A stretch of DNA of 64,000 nt from Anaerolineae bacterium (GTDB lineage: Bacteria; Chloroflexota; Anaerolineae; Aggregatilineales; Phototrophicaceae). A program made the position numbers and the translations under genes. Of this stretch, positions 27,493 through 35,410 are shown one piece after another (position 1 is the first letter of the stretch; each line of letters begins with the position of its first letter). The stretch spans positions 62,001-126,000 of the forward strand of contig JAJDXR010000081.1 in NCBI GenBank assembly GCA_022823165.1, given 5' to 3'. Below the pieces are notes generated by a model. It had not been told where the DNA came from and did no database searches. It saw only the letters and a list, made by a program, of their open reading frames with translations.

Positions 27493-28578
27493 TTAGAGAT
27501 AATCTTCGTTGCCATTTTCGCGCAAGTAGGTGACAACCTGTTTGACATCCTGCGTACGCTCTTTGTGACAGATCAGCAGTACATCGTCAGTATCCACGAC
27601 TACAATGTCTTCGACGCCGATCGCCACCGTCAGGCGATCGCTGAATACCAGCGTATCACGCGTGTCAAGGATGACGCGAATATCGCTGGACTCGCCTTTG
27701 ACGCAGTTGCCAAAATTGTCCTGCGGCAGGATGTCGTAAAGCGAAGCCCAGGAACCGACGTCGCTCCAGCCGATGTCCGTTGGGATGACGGCGATATTGT
27801 CAGTCTTTTCCATGATGGCGAAGTCGATCGATAGATTGGGCATCGTCTCCCAGATATCGTTGAGTTTCTCTTGGTAATCCGGCGCGCCGGCGGCGGTCTG
27901 AAGATAGGAGCACATGGCGTATATGGCGGGCTGAAAACGCTCCAGGTCTTTCATGGCGCGGTCTACCCGCCAGATGAACATGCCGGAATTCCAGCTAAAA
28001 AGTCCGGACGCCAAAAACTGAGTCGCCCGCACGATATCCGGTTTTTCAGTAAATCGTTTGGAGTGGTAGACGGCGAATTCGTTATAGTCTCCCAGGGGCG
28101 CGCCCTGCTCAATGTAACCATAGCCTGTGGCGGGATATGACGGCGCGATGCCCAAGGTTACTATGTATCCGTCTTGCGCGACCATCCAGGCGGATTCTAG
28201 CGCCCGGCAGAATTTCGGTTGCTGGGCGATGTGATGGTCGGCTGTCAAAATGGCGACGGTGGCTTCGGGATCGCGCTTTTGAATCGTGGCCAGCGCCAAT
28301 GCCAAGGCCGGCCCCGTATTCTTGGCATAGGGCTCTACGATGAAGTTTTCGCGCGGCAGCTGTGGAACTTCAGCCTGCAAATCGTCCACCAGCTCGCGTC
28401 CTGTGACGACGAAGATGTCTTCCGGCGGAAAGATAGCTTGTATTCGCTCCACGCTGGTGCGAAACATGGACTCCTGGTTGATTAGCGGCAGCATCTGTTT
28501 GGGCGTCTTGGCGCGGCTCATGGGCCATAGCCTGGTGCCATGCCCGCCTGCGGCGATCAATGCGTAGTAGTGATTCAT
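27493..28578 (-). CDS. manC: Mannose-1-phosphate guanylyltransferase
   Basis: 361 residues, only the nucleotidyltransferase domain without the C-terminal cupin isomerase. It makes GDP-mannose from mannose-1-phosphate and GTP for glycan synthesis. The N-terminal LIAAGGHGTRLWPMSRAKTP is the GTP-binding signature, FIVEPYAKNTGPA near residue 79 is conserved, and KPDIVRA and FSWNSGMFIWR are typical of the family. It is co-oriented with dprA upstream (23 bp) and topA downstream (29 bp). Confidence 0.92.
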   Translation of the reverse strand: MNHYYALIAAGGHGTRLWPMSRAKTPKQMLPLINQESMFRTSVERIQAIFPPEDIFVVTGRELVDDLQAEVPQLPRENFIVEPYAKNTGPALALALATIQKRDPEATVAILTADHHIAQQPKFCRALESAWMVAQDGYIVTLGIAPSYPATGYGYIEQGAPLGDYNEFAVYHSKRFTEKPDIVRATQFLASGLFSWNSGMFIWRVDRAMKDLERFQPAIYAMCSYLQTAAGAPDYQEKLNDIWETMPNLSIDFAIMEKTDNIAVIPTDIGWSDVGSWASLYDILPQDNFGNCVKGESSDIRVILDTRDTLVFSDRLTVAIGVEDIVVVDTDDVLLICHKERTQDVKQVVTYLRENGNEDYL

Positions 28579-28601
28579 TCGGGCGGTTCTCCGTCCGGCG
28601 A

Positions 28602-29699
28602 TTAACGCGCTCGGCAGTATTGCATAGGTCCGGCGCTCTCGGCAAGTCCCTTTAGCTCCAGCATGGTCAGTGTACTGGTGACGGTGGCGGTCGGCAATTC
28701 GGTTTGACGCACGATGAAATCAACGTGCACGGGATCGGCGCTCAGCTGCTGCAAGATCAGGTCTTCGGTGTCGTTAGCCGGCTGAATTTCTTGCGCTCGG
28801 CTGCGCGTTTCCACGTCCAGGCGCGTTACCTGCAATTCTTCAAAAATGTCAGCTACGCTCGCCACCAGTTTGGCGCCCTCCTGGATCAGGATATTCCCGC
28901 CGCCGCCCGAGAGACTGAAGATATTATGGGGAACGGCGAATACATCGCGCCCCTGGTCAATGGCGTGGGAAACGGTGTTGAGGGCGCCGCTCTTGATGGG
29001 CGCTTCCGCTACCAGGACACCCAGCGAAAGCCCGCTGATGATGCGGTTTCGCTGCGGGAAGTTCTTGCCCAAGGGCTTCGCGCCCAGTGGCATCTCGGTG
29101 ATGATGGCGCCGCTGGCCGCGATGTTTTCCGCCAACTCGACATGCTCGCGCGGATAGACTCTGTCGATGCCGGTCGCCACCACGGCGATGGTTTTGCCGC
29201 CGGCGTCAAGAGCGCCACGATGCGCCGCGGCGTCGATGCCGTGCGCCATGCCTGAGATTATCGTTACGCCTTGGCCCGCCAGCTGACTCGACAATTGAAA
29301 GGCGACGTCTCGGCCGTAGCGGCTGGCTTTGCGCGTGCCAACGACTGCCAGCGAGCTCTCATTGCCGAGCGCGGACGCGCCGCGGATGTAAAGCAGAATG
29401 GGCCGGTCGGGCAGCGTACGCAGGAGCCGGGGATAGGCGTCGTCTTCAAGCGTAATCAAGGATGCGCCGGCGCGGGCGACCCGATCCAACTCGCGAGTCA
29501 GATCGATATTCCGGCGGGCGGCGCAAAACTGACGCAGCAGCGCTGGCGGCATGCCGAGCCGCATGATGCCCGAGTCGGGCTCGAGCCAAAGCGCCTCAGC
29601 GGAATCGAAATGCGTCAGCAGCCGGGACAGCTTGGCGACGCCAAAATTCGGGATGAGATGCAATCCCAGCCAGAACTGTTGATGATGGTTAGACGGCAT
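28602..29699 (-). CDS. dprA: DNA-processing protein DprA
   Basis: 365 residues. DprA binds incoming single-stranded DNA and loads RecA during natural transformation; it is also widely retained in non-competent bacteria. An N-terminal SAM/HhH-like part precedes the Rossmann domain with VVGTRKASRYG (about residue 114) and ISGMAHGIDAAAHRGAL (about 143). IAVVATGIDRVYP, NRIISGLS and GALNTVSHAIDQGR are also characteristic. A C-terminal winged helix (about 305-360) is present. No other competence genes are nearby. Confidence 0.94.
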   Translation of the reverse strand: MPSNHHQQFWLGLHLIPNFGVAKLSRLLTHFDSAEALWLEPDSGIMRLGMPPALLRQFCAARRNIDLTRELDRVARAGASLITLEDDAYPRLLRTLPDRPILLYIRGASALGNESSLAVVGTRKASRYGRDVAFQLSSQLAGQGVTIISGMAHGIDAAAHRGALDAGGKTIAVVATGIDRVYPREHVELAENIAASGAIITEMPLGAKPLGKNFPQRNRIISGLSLGVLVAEAPIKSGALNTVSHAIDQGRDVFAVPHNIFSLSGGGGNILIQEGAKLVASVADIFEELQVTRLDVETRSRAQEIQPANDTEDLILQQLSADPVHVDFIVRQTELPTATVTSTLTMLELKGLAESAGPMQYCRAR

Positions 29700-29776
29700 A
29701 AGGGTCCGTTACTGAAGACTCAACGCGCTCAGCGTATCAGCCGCTAAAGTTTCTTGTCAAGTTTCGCGGGATAAAA

Positions 29777-30307
29777 TTACTCCGGGATTAAGCCATCGGG
29801 CAGGGACATCGTGATTACCCGGGCTTCAAAGTCGATGCGCAGGATCGTTTCTTCATGCGCCGGCAGCAGCAGTTCCCCATGAGCCAGGCTGTCGACGATG
29901 TAGACATCGTTGGCGCCGGTCTGAAGCACTTCTTTGACGCGGCCGATGGTCTTGCCAGCGCTGACAACCTGTAAGCCTATTAGTTGGAAGAGATAATACT
30001 GCTCGCCTTCCAGCGGGGCGGCTTGCCCAGCGTCTATCATGACCAGTTTGGAGCGCAAGCGCTCGGCATCATTGCGATTGTTATAGCCGGCGAGACTTAG
30101 CAGGGCGTAAGATTTGTTGAAGCGCGCGTTCTTGACATCCATTCGGACTCGGCGCCGGTCTTCCGCGGAGTCCGCCAGGTAAACGTAATCAAGTTCGAGG
30201 AGTTGATCGCGATTTTCTGTCAGGATCCGCACCCGCACTTCGCCGCGAACACCATGCGGGCGCAGCACTTCACCGACTACGAGATACTGAAGATTATCGA
30301 GCGGCAC
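29777..30307 (-). CDS. rimM: 16S rRNA-processing protein RimM
   Basis: 176 residues, from a GTG start six bases after the KH-protein stop codon. RimM binds S19 and assists maturation of the 30S head. The N-terminal VVGEVLRPHGVRGEVRV is the RimM-N signature, and the PRC-barrel follows, with YYLFQLIGLQVV and GANDVYIV. It is the last gene of ffh-rpsP-KH-rimM. With no clear ribosome site of its own, translation is probably coupled. Confidence 0.94.
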   Translation of the reverse strand: MPLDNLQYLVVGEVLRPHGVRGEVRVRILTENRDQLLELDYVYLADSAEDRRRVRMDVKNARFNKSYALLSLAGYNNRNDAERLRSKLVMIDAGQAAPLEGEQYYLFQLIGLQVVSAGKTIGRVKEVLQTGANDVYIVDSLAHGELLLPAHEETILRIDFEARVITMSLPDGLIPE

Positions 30308-30312
30308 CGGAA

Positions 30313-30564
30313 CTATTCGATTTCAAGAATAACGCGCCGGCGGCGTTCACGTCCGCGATCATCGCTAGAAGACACGGCCCGCAACAGCGCGCGAATGGAG
30401 TTGGCCACCCGTCCGCTGCGCCCGATGATGCGGCCCATATCGTCGGGCGCGACTGAAAGCTCAATTACGACGCCGCGCCCGGTCTCTTTGCTTGAAACCT
30501 TGACTTCGTCAGGCGCGTTGACGAGATTTTCGGCGATGTATTGGACCAGCTGTTCTTCAGCCAT
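30313..30564 (-). CDS. khpA: KH-domain RNA-binding protein (KhpA type)
   Basis: 83 residues, the usual size. The KH motif is GRIIGRSGR (about residues 44-52). KhpA-type proteins bind RNA and affect translation and cell division, often with KhpB. The place between rpsP and rimM is the conserved one in many bacteria, which supports the assignment. Confidence 0.92.
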   Translation of the reverse strand: MAEEQLVQYIAENLVNAPDEVKVSSKETGRGVVIELSVAPDDMGRIIGRSGRVANSIRALLRAVSSSDDRGRERRRRVILEIE

Positions 30565-30574
30565 AGCCTGTCAC

Positions 30575-30997
30575 CTAGCCGTCGCTGCCAGCGGATTCAG
30601 CGGCTGAGAGGCGGGCGGCTTCCCGCGCTTTAATTTTGCTTTCGCCGGCAGCGGGAGCGGGATAATTGGTCTTCGGGCTGGGCAATTCGCCGCGGCTCGC
30701 TTCCGCCTCTTGCAGCAGATCGCCCATGCTTTCACCGGCGCGCAGCCGCTCAAAGCGGCTCCAGGTGCCGGTATGTTCCAACAGGCGGCGAACGGCGTCG
30801 CTGGGTTGGGCGCCGACGCTCAGCCAGTAGAGCGCTCGTTCTTCTTCGATGATTTCGGTGGCTGGGCGCGTACGCGGGTTGTAGTGGCCGATATTTTCCA
30901 GATAGCTGCCGTTGCGGGCTTTGCGCTGGTCAACCACAACCACGCGGTAGCTGGGCTGCCGTTTCAAGCCTTGACGGCGCAAACGAATGCGAACCAT
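30575..30997 (-). CDS. rpsP: 30S ribosomal protein S16 with a long C-terminal extension
   Basis: 140 residues; most S16 proteins have 80-95. The core (residues 1-80) is standard: MVRIRLRRQGLKRQPSYRVV, then YLENIGHYNPRT and ALYWLSVGAQPSDAVRRLL. The extra residues 95-140 are Ala/Glu/Pro-rich and likely disordered. GAGGAG lies before the ATG. It follows ffh by 22 bp. Confidence 0.96.
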   Translation of the reverse strand: MVRIRLRRQGLKRQPSYRVVVVDQRKARNGSYLENIGHYNPRTRPATEIIEEERALYWLSVGAQPSDAVRRLLEHTGTWSRFERLRAGESMGDLLQEAEASRGELPSPKTNYPAPAAGESKIKAREAARLSAAESAGSDG

Positions 30998-31019
30998 AGG
31001 TCTTCTCCTCTTTACCGGC

Positions 31020-32357
31020 TCAAGCGCTCAAGCCGGGAATATTGGGCATTTTCCCTCTGCTGATTTGATTCATGAGCCGGCTCATTTGCTGGAACTGCTT
31101 GAGCAGCTGGTTGACATCGCGGACTTCGACGCCGCTGCCGCTGGCGATACGGCGCTTGCGGCTGGCTTTGAGTATCCGCGGGTGTTTACGTTCATGCGGT
31201 GTCATCGAATTGATGATCGCCTCGACTTTTTTGATGCGTTTCTCAATATCGTCGTCGTTAAAATCGGTCTGCATCTGCAGCTTGGACATGCCCGGAATCA
31301 TGCCCAGGACTTTGCCCAAGGGTCCCATGCGCCGGAGTTTCTGCAGCTGATCAAGAAAATCCTGCAAAGTAAAATCATTTTTCATGATCTTGGTTTGCAG
31401 CCGCAGGGCTTCTTCTTCTTCGTAGACCGACTCGGTCTTCTCGATCAGCGACATGATGTCGCCCATACCGAGGATGCGCTGCGCGATGCGATCGGGGTGG
31501 AAGAGTTCAAGCGTATCGGCGCTGACTTTTTCGCCCGTGCCCATATATTTGATAGGCACGCCGGTGACGGCTCTCATCGACAGGGCGGCGCCGCCGCGGG
31601 CATCGCCGTCCACGCGCGTCAGTATCAGCCCGGTGATGCCGAGATGTTCGTTAAATCCGCGCGCGATATTGACAGCTTCTTGCCCAGTCATGGCGTCGGC
31701 GACCAGCAGGATTTCGGCCGGCGCTGAGATGCGTTTGATCTCTTCCAGCTCATCCATCTTGGTTTCGTCAATTTGCAGCCGGCCGGCGGTGTCGATTAAT
31801 ACAACATCAACATCCAGGTCCTTGGCTTTCTTGAGGCCGCGTTTGACGATGGCGGGCGGCGTCGCCGCAGTGCCTTCTTCGTAAATCGGCGCATTGATCT
31901 GCTTGGCCAGGGTGACCAGTTGATCGACGGCGGCGGGGCGGTAGGTATCCGCCGCAATCATAAGCGGGCTGCGGCCCTCAGAGCGCAGGCGCAGCGCGAG
32001 TTTGGCGGTGTTGGTGGTCTTGCCCGTGCCCTGCAAGCCGACCATCATGATAACGTGAGGCTTGCTGCTGCCGCTGAAGCTCAGGCGGCCCGGCTCGCCC
32101 AGCATATCCACCATTTCTTCGTGGATGATCTTGACCACTTGTTCGCTGGGCTTCAGGGCTTTGTGAACTTCTTCGCCCAAAGCGCGCTGGCGGACAGCTT
32201 TGATGAAGTCTTTGACGATGGGCAAGGCGACATCCGCTTCAAGCAGCGCCATACGCACCTCGCGCATGACTGCCTTGACGTCCGCTTCTTTTACGCGGCC
32301 ACCCTTGCGCAAACCCTCGAAGGCGGTGTCCAGCCGTTGTGACAGCGATTCAAACAT
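31020..32357 (-). CDS. ffh: Signal recognition particle protein Ffh
   Basis: 445 residues. Ffh binds signal sequences and 4.5S RNA and delivers ribosomes to FtsY. The N domain runs to about residue 90. The G domain has GLQGTGKTTNTAKLA near 108, DTAGRLQ near 190 and TRVDGDARGG near 246. The methionine-rich M domain ends with SGSGVEVRDVNQLLKQFQQM. GGGGA precedes the ATG. It is first in ffh-rpsP-khpA-rimM. A MITE-like element lies 72 bp upstream. Confidence 0.97.
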   Translation of the reverse strand: MFESLSQRLDTAFEGLRKGGRVKEADVKAVMREVRMALLEADVALPIVKDFIKAVRQRALGEEVHKALKPSEQVVKIIHEEMVDMLGEPGRLSFSGSSKPHVIMMVGLQGTGKTTNTAKLALRLRSEGRSPLMIAADTYRPAAVDQLVTLAKQINAPIYEEGTAATPPAIVKRGLKKAKDLDVDVVLIDTAGRLQIDETKMDELEEIKRISAPAEILLVADAMTGQEAVNIARGFNEHLGITGLILTRVDGDARGGAALSMRAVTGVPIKYMGTGEKVSADTLELFHPDRIAQRILGMGDIMSLIEKTESVYEEEEALRLQTKIMKNDFTLQDFLDQLQKLRRMGPLGKVLGMIPGMSKLQMQTDFNDDDIEKRIKKVEAIINSMTPHERKHPRILKASRKRRIASGSGVEVRDVNQLLKQFQQMSRLMNQISRGKMPNIPGLSA

Positions 32358-32429
32358 AAATTTCCCCGCTAAAATACAAATAAAGCATTTTAGGGCAAAG
32401 CGCGATGCCAGTCAAGGTGAGGCTTTGGC

Positions 32430-32541
32430 GGGAGTGGTGAATCTCGTGGATAGCAAGTCCCTTAGCGAACACGACACAAGTATTTTAACCCCCAGTGTCG
32501 AGCTCGCTTTGCGTCCCATATCCACGATTTTAGCCACTCCC
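32430..32541. mobile_element. MITE-like palindromic element, copy D
   Basis: 112 bp beginning GGGAGTGG and ending CCACTCCC. The two halves are inverted repeats over about 47 bases: the left arm has CTCGTGGATAG...GCGAACACGACAC, and the right arm read backwards has ATCGTGGATAT...GCGAGCTCGACAC. The spacer is about 18 bases. CTTTGGC is repeated exactly next to each end (32423-32429 and 32542-32548), a 7-bp target duplication. The right half matches the left end of the element at 49173 in opposite orientation (about 50 bp, few mismatches). It lies between the MFS and ffh genes and codes for nothing. Confidence 0.85.
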
Positions 32542-32592
32542 CTTTGGCTGCGCCCAATTGTCGCTTACTTGCGATCAATCGAGCCTTGGATC

Positions 32593-33780
32593 TTACGATG
32601 TCGCGCCGCCGGCCGGAATATAGCGGCGCATGATCAAGAACGCCAGCAAGCCCAGAACGCCGGCGACGATGCCGATCAGCAGAAAATTGCCGGCGCTTTG
32701 TTTGTAGATCAAGGCGCCGACGGCCGCGCCGGATACACGGCCGACCGAGTGCGCTCCCACGTTGGCGCTCATCATGACAGCGCGTGATTTGGGCAGTATT
32801 TCGCTAAACAAGGGAATCGCCGAGACAATGGCGGTTTCAATGCAGATAAACATGATAAATATCCCGGTCATCGCCAGGGGCAGGCTGAATGAAAGTTGGG
32901 GAATGATCAGGAAGCAGATGGCCGCGAGCAGTATGCCGTACATGGATGTCCGCTTGGTTCCAAAGCGGTCGGCCAAAGTGATTACAATAAACTCGCCAAT
33001 GACTTCAGCGATGGATATGACGATGGTAACGGCGCCGAGGGCAGTCAATACCAGGCCGAAGCTGGCTTCCATCCAGAGGCCGTAATTGATGTAGAAGATC
33101 TCGTGAGAGGCGGTCAGGCAGAAGGTGAACATCAGGGCGAACAGGGCGGGCGGATGAGCGCTGACCGCTCGCATGGCTGTCAGCGGGCTGATGAAGCGCG
33201 TTCGCCTGCGGCCATTATCGGGGCGAGCGTCCGAATCAACCAGGACGAAACAGGCTAAAGCGCTAAGCGCCATCGATAGCGCCAGAAATACGAATATCGC
33301 TTGCAGTGTGCTGACGTCGAGCAGGAAACCGGCCAAGGGCGCGGCGATAAAGCCGGACAAAGCCCAGCTGAGCTCGGCGATACCCATAACGCGCGCGCGC
33401 CGGCTGAAGTGAACGGCATCGCCGATATAGGCTTGAAAGGTTGGGTCGTAGATAATTTTGCCGACGCCGAAGCCAAACATGACGATAACAAAGATGCTGT
33501 ACTCAGCGAAGAGCGCGCCGATTGCGCTCATCAGCGCCATCGCCAGCAGGGCGCCCACCATGACCGTTTTGCGCCCGAAATGTTCGGAGATTGTGCCAAG
33601 CACGGGGCTGAGCAAGCCGGCGACGTTGGTCAGGGCGATCACATTTTGAATGTTGTCGGCGGGGACCTTGAAGGCGGCGCCGATGGGCGCGACGAAGGGA
33701 TAGGCGAAACGCCGCGAGATATTGATTACCAGGCGACCACAGACAATAGCGAAGATCGAGCGCTGTATTCGGTCGCTCAA
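32593..33780 (-). CDS. Major facilitator superfamily transporter
   Basis: 395 residues from a TTG start, with GAGA upstream. About twelve membrane spans are predicted in two six-span halves separated by a short loop with RPDNGRRRTR (about residue 190). The loop motif EHFGRKTVM after span 2 is the MFS signature. Family resemblance is to drug/sugar exporters; no substrate can be named. It is 26 bp downstream of the AlkP-superfamily gene. A MITE-like element lies beyond its 3' end. Confidence 0.85.
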   Translation of the reverse strand: MSDRIQRSIFAIVCGRLVINISRRFAYPFVAPIGAAFKVPADNIQNVIALTNVAGLLSPVLGTISEHFGRKTVMVGALLAMALMSAIGALFAEYSIFVIVMFGFGVGKIIYDPTFQAYIGDAVHFSRRARVMGIAELSWALSGFIAAPLAGFLLDVSTLQAIFVFLALSMALSALACFVLVDSDARPDNGRRRTRFISPLTAMRAVSAHPPALFALMFTFCLTASHEIFYINYGLWMEASFGLVLTALGAVTIVISIAEVIGEFIVITLADRFGTKRTSMYGILLAAICFLIIPQLSFSLPLAMTGIFIMFICIETAIVSAIPLFSEILPKSRAVMMSANVGAHSVGRVSGAAVGALIYKQSAGNFLLIGIVAGVLGLLAFLIMRRYIPAGGATS

Positions 33781-33806
33781 GCGGGTCTCATTTCATGCGT
33801 AATAGA

Positions 33807-34724
33807 CTAGCGGGTAACGAAGAGCATTCTATCACAGGCGGGCGCGAAGTCGATCAGGCTCTTGAAGTCTTGCGCGAAAACTTCCGCGCGCGCTCCAATG
33901 ATGACTGTAGGCACCTGATTCAAGGTATGGCGGCGGCTACTGAGGTCCTCCATATTGCCGTGGTCGCTGGTTATGACGACCAGGCCGGCCTCATCATCCC
34001 AGTTGTCGAGGACGCCGGCCAAGACGGCATCAAAGCGCTCCAATATCGCAATGCCTTCGCTGAGCGCGCCGCGATGCCCGATGCGGTCGGTCTGCCAATG
34101 GGAGTGGAAGGCGAAGTCGTATTGGCGGGCCAGGCGCGCCAGCAGACGCCCGGCGTCACGCGGAGCATATTGCGGCAGGTCGCTGAAGCGCAAATGCCGG
34201 CGCCAGCTGTCAGTCGTCCATTCAGCCGTTAGCGCCCGCCTGCGCCTTAGGTCTTCCAGGGTAAAGTGCGCATGGCCGGATTCGTAAGCAGCTTGTTGAA
34301 TGCTGGAGCGCAGCGTTTTGCCGCGTTCGAAGTCCGCTAGCAGGCGCGGTGGATAGGCGGTGAGCAGGCGCGCCGATTTGCCCTTCTCGGTCAAGCGCCG
34401 GAAATAACTGTGTTTGGCGATGAGTTCGCGGGTCTTGACTTCCGGCTTGGGACCGTAATGCCTGCCGATGAGTTGCGGCACATTGAGGCCCGTCAGCAGG
34501 CTGGCTTGCCCGGTGCCGCTCTGCGGGTAGCCGGCGACGCCCAGGCGCGCGTCAGTTGGCGCGAAGATCGCTCGCTCGCTCACTTGCTGTTCGGTCGAGG
34601 CCAGCCAGCGCTTGCCGTTTGCCAGACTGATAAGAGTCGGCGTGTCGGCTGTGGCGAAGGGGTTGGACTCCGCATCATCAGCGCCCAAGCCGACGCCATC
34701 CAGGAACAGGGTCAGGATTGTCAT
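33807..34724 (-). CDS. Alkaline-phosphatase-superfamily metalloenzyme (phosphoglyceromutase/phosphopentomutase-like)
   Basis: 305 residues, shorter than a true cofactor-independent phosphoglycerate mutase (about 510) or phosphopentomutase (about 390). FLDGVGLGADD (residues 7-17) gives the first metal Asp, SGTGQASLLTG near 68 corresponds to the nucleophile region, and ITSDHGNMED near 249 plus RRHTLNQVP near 261 give the other metal ligands. Related proteins are annotated as metalloenzymes or phosphonopyruvate hydrolase-like; the reaction is unknown. It is in an operon with the MBL hydrolase, 15 bp upstream. Confidence 0.72.
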   Translation of the reverse strand: MTILTLFLDGVGLGADDAESNPFATADTPTLISLANGKRWLASTEQQVSERAIFAPTDARLGVAGYPQSGTGQASLLTGLNVPQLIGRHYGPKPEVKTRELIAKHSYFRRLTEKGKSARLLTAYPPRLLADFERGKTLRSSIQQAAYESGHAHFTLEDLRRRRALTAEWTTDSWRRHLRFSDLPQYAPRDAGRLLARLARQYDFAFHSHWQTDRIGHRGALSEGIAILERFDAVLAGVLDNWDDEAGLVVITSDHGNMEDLSSRRHTLNQVPTVIIGARAEVFAQDFKSLIDFAPACDRMLFVTR

Positions 34725-34739
34725 CGGCCGGGCGGTCGT

Positions 34740-35399
34740 CTAGGGCAAGTCGTCAAAATGCCCGAGCAAGAAGGGGTTGGTCTTGCGTTCGCGGCCAATG
34801 GTGGTGAGGCCCATGTGGCCGGGCAAGACCTGTACATCGTCGTCCAAAATCATCAGTTTGTCGACGATGGAAGACATCAGCAGCGCATGATCGCCGCCCG
34901 GCAAATCAGTGCGGCCGATGCTGCCGGCGAAGAGACTGTCGCCGCTGAACAATATCTTGTGTTCGGCCAGGTAAAAGCTGAGGTGCCCCGGCGCATGCCC
35001 AGGCGTGTAGAGGCTCTGCAAACGAATCGAATCCAGCGCAATGGTTTCGGATGCGCTGGTGAGCAGCCGGTCGGGCTGGGCCGCCGCCGGCAGCTCTCCC
35101 AAACCGAAGAAGACACCCTGCATGGGAATCTCGTCGAGCAGCGCCGCGCATTCTTCGTGGATGTAAAATGGGACATTTAACCTTTCTTTGATCGCGGCGC
35201 TGGCCAAAACGTGATCGAGATGGGCGTGCGTGGCGATCATGAGCTTAATCGTCCAGCCTTCGGCCTGCGCGGCGGCCAGGATGGCGGGGGCATCGTCGAC
35301 CGGATCAAGCAGGATGGCGTTGCCGCTTTGACTGTCTGCAATCAGATAGGCGTTGGTGGCGAAGGGACCGAGCGTCAGCGATTTGATCTGGATGGGCAT
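34740..35399 (-). CDS. MBL-fold hydrolase, glyoxalase II-like
   Basis: 219 residues of the small glyoxalase-II/YcbL-like group, which hydrolyse glutathione or related thioesters. ATHAHLDHV (about residues 56-64) is the HxHxDH motif. YTPGHAPGHLSF near 130, FSGDSLFAGSIGRTDLPGG near 150 and LPGHMG near 193 provide the remaining ligands and the family context. It lies 11 bp after the murJ-like gene and 15 bp before the AlkP-superfamily gene. Confidence 0.88.
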   Translation of the reverse strand: MPIQIKSLTLGPFATNAYLIADSQSGNAILLDPVDDAPAILAAAQAEGWTIKLMIATHAHLDHVLASAAIKERLNVPFYIHEECAALLDEIPMQGVFFGLGELPAAAQPDRLLTSASETIALDSIRLQSLYTPGHAPGHLSFYLAEHKILFSGDSLFAGSIGRTDLPGGDHALLMSSIVDKLMILDDDVQVLPGHMGLTTIGRERKTNPFLLGHFDDLP

Positions 35400-35410
35400 G
35401 TTTGACCTGT

